From positions 259,697,863-259,761,862 of the forward strand of contig CP136064.1 in assembly GCA_032622095.1 (NCBI GenBank): a DNA stretch of 64,000 bases, given 5' to 3'. This document shows positions 56,621 to 64,000 of this stretch, in pieces; position 1 is the stretch's first letter; every line of letters starts with the position of its first letter. Source of the stretch: Siphonodentalium dalli (Eukaryota > Mollusca > Scaphopoda > Gadilida > Siphonodentaliidae). The position numbers and the translations under genes are program-made. Under the pieces are notes generated by a model that worked only from the letters and a program-made list of their open reading frames with translations, was not told the DNA's origin and did not search any database.

Positions 56621-59600
56621 GTCGAGGAGATATTGGTCGACCTTTGCACCCCAGGACTCAACTTCACCCCACTAATTTTCTTTCTTAATGTCTCCTCTAA
56701 TTTGTTTTCGGTTGTTAACAAGAACAAAAAGTGGTAACAGAGACTCCAGACAAGATTGCGTCCATCATGGCGTCCATTTTTTATATATGCACCAGGTCTC
56801 TTTGATCGCCGTTATCGTAAAGATTATATCAAATGCGGTCTTGTTTTCTGCTCGATTCGTTATGCCAATATATAACCCTTACAAATTAGCCAAAAGTCCG
56901 ACACCATAATCTAATATGGCGGTCAAGATGGCCGCCGAAATGTGAAAATATGCTATTTTTCTTACATTTGACCACTTTTTGTTTATCTCTATGGGAATAT
57001 ATTGGCATTTTGGCATGAATTTATACATTTATCGTATAGAAGAATCATTGACGAACACAATGGGATCATAATATATATTAATTGTGGGATATTTTTGTCT
57101 GATATCACGTTTTCTCAAATGCCGATATAATAGGTCAAAGCCGAATCGACGCTAATAACGCGATGTAATGTTTCGAATCAATGAAAGTTATTGCTATCAT
57201 AACAACACCCATGCATATATGTGCAGGAGATAATCGAGCTATGATTCCTCTTATACCTGATTTGAGGAATATTCACCCAAATCCAAGATGGCGGCCAAAA
57301 TGGCCACCAGAAATAGAAAAATTGCCGAAAATCGCTGATTTTAACATCAGTGAGCGTTATTGTCACGACAACTCCACACCTGCTTATTATTGTGAATTGG
57401 GAACACTTAGACGAAGAACTGTCATTGTACCATATCCAAATAAAAGTTTCCAAAATGGCGCCACAATGGCACCGAAATTCCCTCATTCACATCATTGGAT
57501 ACTATTGTCGAGACAACTCCACCCATGCTTACAGTTGAGTTGGAAATACTGTTCCAAATCGAACATGGCGGCCAAAATGGCCACCAAAATTTTAAAACAG
57601 GCCTACATTCCTTCATTTCCTATACTTTCTTGCGATGGGCGTTAATGTTTCGCGATTTCTACCCCCCATTACATGTTGAAATGGAATATTGATATGAAGT
57701 ATTCATTTGAGTTTGGCAATTGATACTCACAGTCAAGATGGCGGCTAACTTGGCGTCCAGAAATTGAAAAGAAATCGATATGTTCACATACTAATTTCAA
57801 CTTTTTGTCATAATATCAATATGTCTGGACGAAACTGTACATAAACAATCTATTAGTTTAACTTAATACGTATCAACATGCATAAAATGGCTTGTGTCCT
57901 TCTGGAAAGTCGAAAACCCACCATTAATATCGCGATGTGGCATTTCGAAATCCATTCTCCACTTAGCACCGATAATGGCTGTAACCGTAGGTGCGCCGAA
58001 TAGTAATATTAGAACAATTACCTGATAACAGATTCTGATTTGCCACATCACGTCCATAATTATCTGGACCAGCTTCCATTTCTTTGTCTGGTAAATCTGG
58101 GTCGCTCACACCGACAAAGTATTCAACACCTCCTGAGAGAAGGGTCCCTCTAATCATAACGTTTCAAACAATTCATTCTCCGGTGTCTAGCTTACGATTT
58201 TAAATATGCTAAATATGGGATTTGTGCGTCATCTTAAACTAGACAGGCATATGGTCGATGAGTATACAAGCTTGCATAATGTCATCTCTATGTATGTGTC
58301 TCATACCCCATGGGGATAACGACATGTACACCTGGCAAACCAATTAGCTAGTCACTTCTCAATAGATGGTTCGTCAACTCACAAACTTAGCGAACGCATT
58401 GGCATATGTGGACAACTTCGGCATTGTTTCGAAGGTTGCTAGCTGTCTTATTCCCTTGGATAGATGTATATCTGCTAAGGAGAAGACCATAATGTACCGA
58501 CTACCCACACTTCTTCACCATGATCCTAAGGAAACTGTGTGATGTCCCGCAGTCGTCTCGTCGAATAGCTCCCAGCAAAGAAGAACAATACTCGCGGTGT
58601 TAGTTTGTGGACATACGCCATGATAGTGGGAATGAAATAAATTGGCCATGGTAAAATGGTCGGAATGGTGATGTTGCCAAGAAATCACTTGGTGTACCCA
58701 ACGTATGTTGAACTGAATGCAAGATCTCATCAACGTAACATTCCTCTGGAATCTGGATGTTCTTCGCGTTGAACATTTCATCCTTGTGTTGGTGGCATTT
58801 GTACGTTCTTGAACCATATCGACCACCACCCATTGTGTGTATGACATATCAACCAACTATGAAAGGCATCATCTTTAAGACTGCACCCCAGTCAGGGTGG
58901 GGCTTATATAGTAGTAGCCAGTGGTACACGCCTGGTCCAGTTGATTGTGAACGGCTTCCAAACGGATGGGAACAATCTTAGCATACAAGGAAAGCAAAGC
59001 CACACATGAGATCATGTCTGAATCTAAAAAATACCCAAAGAAGGGCGGTGCAGTCATGGTCCAATTTCATTTCCACTATCATGACACATGCCCACAAACT
59101 AGCACCGTGCGTATTGTTATCATCTGCTTGAATTTGTTCGATGAGACAATTGCTGTACGCAACAAGATTTTTCTTTTGTTCATGGTCAAGATGTGTGGGT
59201 ATGTTATGCATTATGGTCTTCTACGCCTTAGCAGAAAGGCATCCGTCAAATGTCTGGCTTTCAACATTCGAAGCCATATACATAAGTTGTCCGGGTACGT
59301 CAGTGCATTAGATTAGTATGTGAATTGATGAACCATATATTGAGAAGTGGCTGTTTGGTAAGATCACCAGGTGTATATGTTGTTATCCCCATTAGGCCAC
59401 CAAAGCTGAAAATACGCAGATAGCGAGGTCCTTCTGAAAGCTAGTATACGCATCGACCACATTCCTTTCTAGTTTATCGCACAAAATAACGCTCAGATCC
59501 CATATGTAGCATCTGAATTATACCATAAGCTATACCACGAATGAAGATCGCGAAGAATAAGGATAAGAATTCCCAGCTTTCGAGACAAACGCGTGAGCTG

Positions 59601-61212
59601 GACACCGGCATATGTATTGTTTGAAATATTCCGATTAGTGGGGCCTTTCTAAAAAGAAGTGTAGAAAACTGTGATGGTGTGAGAGAGATAGATTAATCTG
59701 ACGAAGAGACGGAAACTGGTCCATGCAGATAATGCTGAATGTGGCAAATCAGAATAAGCTCAGGTACTGTTGTTTTGATTTTTGGAGGCCATACTATGGC
59801 TATTTGGCGCACCTAAACGGCCATTATGGGCGCTTATGGTGTACAATGGATTTCGAAATGCCACATCGCGATGATTAATTGTGGGTTTTCATCTTTCCAG
59901 AAGGCTACGACTTATGTTGAAACTAATAAATGGCCTATAGTATGTACAGTGTCGTCCATACCTATCGATATAATGACAAAAAGTTGAAATTAGTATGTGA
60001 TAATATCGACTTCTTTTCAATTTCTGGCCGCCAGTTTGGCCATCATCTTGACTGTGAGAGTTTGCCAAACTCAAATGAATACGTCATATCAATTTTCCAT
60101 ATGAACATGTAATTGTGGGCAGAATTCGCGTAACAATAACGACAATCGTAAGAAAGTAAAGGAATGTGAGCTTGATTTCAAATTATGGCCGCCATCTTCG
60201 ATTTGGAAATCAATTTATTGTATGAGATGCAAGGTAATTACTTCACCTCAGTATTTCCAAATCAACTGTCCGCATGTGTGCAGTTGTCTCGAAAATAATG
60301 CCCAATGATGTGAATATGAGGAAATTTCGGTGATTTTTCAAAATCTTTCCGCCATTGTGGGCGCCATTTTAGATCTGGGGAACTTTTATTTGGATATGGT
60401 ATAATGAAAGTACTTCGCCTAAGTGTTCCCAACTCACAATAGTTAACAGGTGTGGAATTGTTGTGACAATAACGCTCACTGATGTTAAAATCAGCAATTT
60501 TTGGCGATTTTGGCGATTTCTGGTGACCATTTTGGCCGCCGTCTTGGATTCGGATAAATATTCCACAACTCAGGTATAAGAGGAATCCTAGCTCGAGTAT
60601 CTCCTGCACATATATATGCATGGGTGTTGTTATGATAGCAATAACTTTCATTGATTCGAAACATTACATCGCGTTATTAGTGTTGGTTCGGCTTTGACCT
60701 ATTATACCAACATTTGGGAAACGTGTTATTGGACAAAACTATCCCGCTATGAATGTATATTATGATCCCATTGTGTTCGTCAATGACTCTTCTATACGAT
60801 AAATGTATAAATTTACGCCAATATGCTAATATTTTCCCATAGAGACAAACGAAAGGTGGTAAAATGTAAGAAAAATAGCATATATTCACATTTCGGCGGC
60901 CATCTTGGCCGCCATATTGGATTCTGGTGTCGGACTTTTGGCTAATTTGTGAGTGTTGCATATTAGCATAACGAATCGAGCGGAAAACAAGACCGCTTTT
61001 TATATCATCTTTACTATAACGGCGATCAAAAAGACTTGATGCATATATACAAAATGGCCGCCACGATGGACGCCATCTTGTCTGGAGTCTCTGCGGCAAC
61101 TTTTTTTTCTTGATAACAACCGAAACAAATTAGAGGAGACATTAAGAAAGAAAATTAATGGGGTGAAATTGAGTCCTGGTGGGGCGCAGATGTCGACCAA
61201 TATCTCCTGGAC
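56621..61212. mobile_element. 4.6-kb palindromic element with CCAAGATGGCGGCC motifs
   Basis: Starts GTCGAGGAGATATTGGTCGA and ends with near-complement CCAATATCTCCTGGAC, with TA on both sides (56619-56620 and 61213-61214). Inverted arms of about 2.2 kb can be followed inward (for example 57181-57300 against 60540-60655; 58332-58385 against 59325-59385; 58600-58640 against 59050-59100) to a centre near 58.9 kb. The arms are diverged. Frames in the arms (such as 57181-57645 and 60262-60651) are translations of the repeat. Confidence 0.8.
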
Positions 61213-61974
61213 TAATAATATATACGCGTCAAATTCGCAATGTATCATTAACGAAGAGTACATTCCATGAAGTCATATCAACATTACGTATGCAATATAT
61301 CATCAAGATTCGCGTGCTTTCCATACAACACCAATTCAAAATGCTTGTTTCTATGTCGATGTGCTGGCTAACGGTTCCAAAGAGCGCACATATCACACTC
61401 TGCTCACATTGTAATCTCTAATTCTATCATGTTATACGGTAAATTGAGACTAAGTATTTCTTCATGTTGTCCCAAGTGCGTATTATCTCTTTTATAATCA
61501 CCACTTGGAACAGACCGGTCCTGAAAAAAATTCCGTTTCCATAGTGTCCCACGAAAAATATTTTACTAAGACTGAGTCCATATTGTGCTAAATGCAAAAA
61601 ATCGCACCCAACTCCCGAATCTGGTCGAAATATCATATAAGAAAGAGCATCTCCTTATCGAAGTTGATGGTTATTGGCAGAATGAATACTGATTTATCGG
61701 CAGATACCAGGATATCCACCATAAGTCTAATAACAACCAATTGCCAGAACTTTGAAATTTAAAAATCGATTTACTCGGAAACACAAAAAATGCACTTAGG
61801 ACAGAATGGAAATCAGGTCGCGATTTTACAATTATTTCGACGTCATGACGCCAATCAAATCAGAACGTTACAGTTACGTCATATTAATTCGTTTATGGTC
61901 AGTGGAAAATAGACTATACTTTTAACAGACCCTCAGACTAATAACAAACCAGGAAACAATTACCCGCAGATTAT
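61213..61974. other. Intergenic, outer inverted-repeat motif
   Basis: Holds the second outer inverted copy (61794-61823). Otherwise no feature seen. Confidence 0.55.
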
Positions 61975-62072
61975 TCTCGAATATTCGAATAGTCAAATAA
62001 TTATTCGAATATTCGAATATTTATTTTTACGAGCGAATATTCGAACATTCGAATATTCGGACCGAACACTAA
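61975..62072. repeat. ATTCGAATATTCGAAT-rich transposon end
   Basis: Repeated GAATATTCGAATA motifs end in CGGACCGAACACTA, the style of a hAT-type terminus read outward. The partner end was not found, so this is probably a truncated element. Confidence 0.5.
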
Positions 62073-62079
62073 TCAGACG

Positions 62080-62436
62080 CTCCTAAATTACTATTCCTTT
62101 GGCTTCGGGGGTAAAAAATATTTGATTCGAGTCGAGGAACCTACCCATCAAAGCTCAGAGTGATCAGATATCGATTCTTGAAGTTTGTTATTTCAATTGT
62201 TTATGGGCCAGAAGCACGAGGTCACACGGACGGTCTTGCAGATAAAGATGGATAACTCTAAAATCAAGTGGTAATAATAACCTTTATCTGCAGCTAGGAC
62301 CGTCCGTTTGACCTCGTGCTTCTGGCACAGAAACAACTGAAACAAGAAAACCATAGTCAGAATTGGTAACGTCACCAAGATCATATTATTAGCCATAAAT
62401 ATAAATTATAATATAAAATATATTGGTTACATTGAA
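62080..62436. repeat. Foldback repeat related to 50885-51340
   Basis: Shares TTGATTCGAGTCGAGGAACC, ATGGATAACTCTAAAATCAA and AGCCATAAATATAAATTATA with 50885-51340. The inner arms differ (AGAAGCACGAGGTCA and complement), so the hairpin was rebuilt or diverged. Confidence 0.75.
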
Positions 62437-63836
62437 TGCAATTTTCTTTCTTAATGTCTCCTCTAATTGTTTTCGGTTGTTAACAAGGAAAAAAAAGTAG
62501 CCGCAGAGACTCCAGACAAGATGGCGTCCATCGTGGCGGCCATTTTTTATATACACCAGGTCTCTTTGATCGCCGTTATAGTAAATATGATATCACATGC
62601 GGTCTTATTTTCCACTCGATTCGTTATGCTAATACACAACCCTTACAAATTAGCCAAAAATCCGACACCAGAATCCAATATGTGAAAATATGCTATTTTT
62701 CTGACATGTCCCCATCTTTCGTTTGTCTCTGTGGGAAAATCTTGGCGTGATGTTATACATTTTTAGTATAGAAGAGTCATTGGCGAACACATGGGGATCA
62801 TAATATACATTCATTGTGGGATATTTTTGTCCGATATCACGTTTTCCCCAAATGCCGGTATAATATGTCAAAGCCAAATCAAGGAATATTTACCCAAATC
62901 CAAGATGGCGGCCAAAACGGCCACCAGCAATAGAAAAATCGCCGATTTTAACATCAGTGAGCATTATTGTCATGACAACTCGACACCTGCTTACTATTGT
63001 GAGTTGGGAACACTTAGGCGAAGAACTTTCCTTGTACCATATCCAAATAAGTTCTTCGCCTAAGTGTTCCCAACTCACCATAATAAGCAGGTGTGGAGTT
63101 GTCATGACAATAATGCTCACTGATGTTAAAATCGGCGATTTTTCTATTTCTGGTGGCCATTTTGGCCGCCATCTTGGATTTGGGTAAATACTCCTCAACT
63201 CAGGTATAAGAGGAATCCTAGCTCGAGTATCTCCTGCACATATATATGCATGAGTGTTGTTATGCTAGCAATAACATTCATTGATTCGAAACATTACATC
63301 GCGTTATTAGTGTGGATTCGGCTTTGAACTATTATACCGGCATTTGGGAAAACGTGATATCGGACAAAAATATCCCACAATGAATGTATATTATGATCAC
63401 CATGTGTTCGCCAATGACTCTTCGATACGATAAATGTATAACATCACGCCAAGATGCCAATATTTTCCCACAGAGACAAACGAAAGGTGGTGACATGTCA
63501 GAAAAATTGCATATTTTCACATTTCGGCGGCCATCTTGGCCGCCATATTGGATTCTGGTGTCAAATTTTTGGCTAAATTTGTAAGGGTTGTATATTAGAA
63601 TAACGAATCGAGCGGAAAACAAGACCGCATGTGATATCATCTTTACTATAACGGCGATCAAAGAGACCTGGTGCATATAAAAAAAATTGCCGCCACGATG
63701 GACGCCATCTTGTCTCTGCGGCCACTTTTTTTTCTTGTGAACAACCGAAAAAAAATTAGAGGAGACATTAAGAAAGAAAATTAGTGGGGTGAAGTTGAGT
63801 CCTGGGGGTGCAGAGGTCGACCAATATCTCCTGGAC
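62437..63836. mobile_element. 1.4-kb tight palindrome, second CCAAGATGGCGGCC element
   Basis: The arms meet near 63040 with a loop of about 20 bases (GTGAGTTGGGAACACTTAGG and complement). The right end CCAATATCTCCTGGAC then TA matches the 61212 end. The left end is truncated inside ATTTTCTTTCTTAATGTCTC. Relative to 56621-61212 it lacks the inner roughly 3 kb. Confidence 0.82.
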
Positions 63837-64000
63837 TATTCAGTCTCATGCAGGTTGTCCAAAATAATGTAAACATCCCTTGTTTTAGGTGTGTGAAGTT
63901 AGTTGGACGTTGGATATTCAACGGACATTCGCGTGAAGTTAATTGGACGTTGGATATTCAAACAAAATTTAATTTCGTTTTATGCATTAGGGGTGCGCCA
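63837..64000. other. Window edge, short direct repeat
   Basis: GTGAAGTTAGTTGGACGTTG and GTGAAGTTAATTGGACGTTG, each followed by GATATTCAA, form a direct repeat at 63894 and 63933. It continues off the window. Confidence 0.6.

Noticed and set aside
57181-57645. 154-codon frame rich in KMAAKMATK-like text
   Set aside because: It is the translation of repeated AAGATGGCGGCCAAAATGGC in a palindromic repeat; the same text appears in other frames and strands of its copies.
58515-59316. Similar frames on opposite strands (LFHSHYHGVCPQT and FHFHYHDTCPQTS)
   Set aside because: They are the two inverted arms of one element. No known domain was recognised and the frames are not conserved as one gene, though they could be remnants of an element protein.

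Overview
The window is an AT-rich, intron-containing, repeat-dense piece of an invertebrate animal genome. Two interrupted genes with GT/AG introns, a LINE carrying an endonuclease and a reverse transcriptase, an LTR-retroelement integrase fragment and many 8-bp-TSD (hAT-like) and TTAA-flanked (piggyBac-like) elements fit a metazoan. A lophotrochozoan such as a mollusc is my guess from the overall look, but nothing here proves the phylum.

Two host genes could be rebuilt exon by exon, both on the minus strand. (1) The 5' half of DNA polymerase eta (POLH) runs from a start codon at 8841 down to an exon ending at 227, and continues off the left edge of the window. Its first coding exons are broken by a 100-N assembly gap (8683-8782), and its introns are filled with transposons. 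(2) A complete five-exon gene at 36965-29745 encodes a 218-residue protein with a RHIM-like amyloid motif followed by a C-terminal Death domain. This is the architecture of the RIPK1 C-terminus or the insect adaptor IMD, without a kinase domain. It is the most interesting gene in the window.

The rest is almost entirely mobile and repetitive DNA. From 11.1 to 21.1 kb lies a decayed minus-strand LINE. It is split in its endonuclease region by a 7,055-bp foldback element (13742-20796) that has terminal inverted repeats, a CAATTGGT target duplication and a higher-order tandem array of a roughly 375-bp unit. From 21.8 to 28.1 kb there are TTAA-flanked elements, one carrying a GC-rich minisatellite. 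The large intron of the RHIM-Death gene holds a nested stack: a hAT-like element inside another hAT-like element, probably inside a TTAA element. From 39 to 45.5 kb I see a tRNA-derived SINE, short hairpin elements and simple repeats, but no gene. From 45.5 to 49.8 kb there is an integrase fragment, with minisatellites that appear to derive from its 3' tail. From 49.9 to 56 kb come TTAA and hAT-like elements, one with an internal GGGTATGTATAGTGT-type minisatellite. From 56.2 kb to the end there are large, degenerate palindromic elements sharing a CCAAGATGGCGGCC motif.

Most short open reading frames are translations of these repeats and are not reported as genes. No rRNA gene, intact tRNA gene or CRISPR array was seen.
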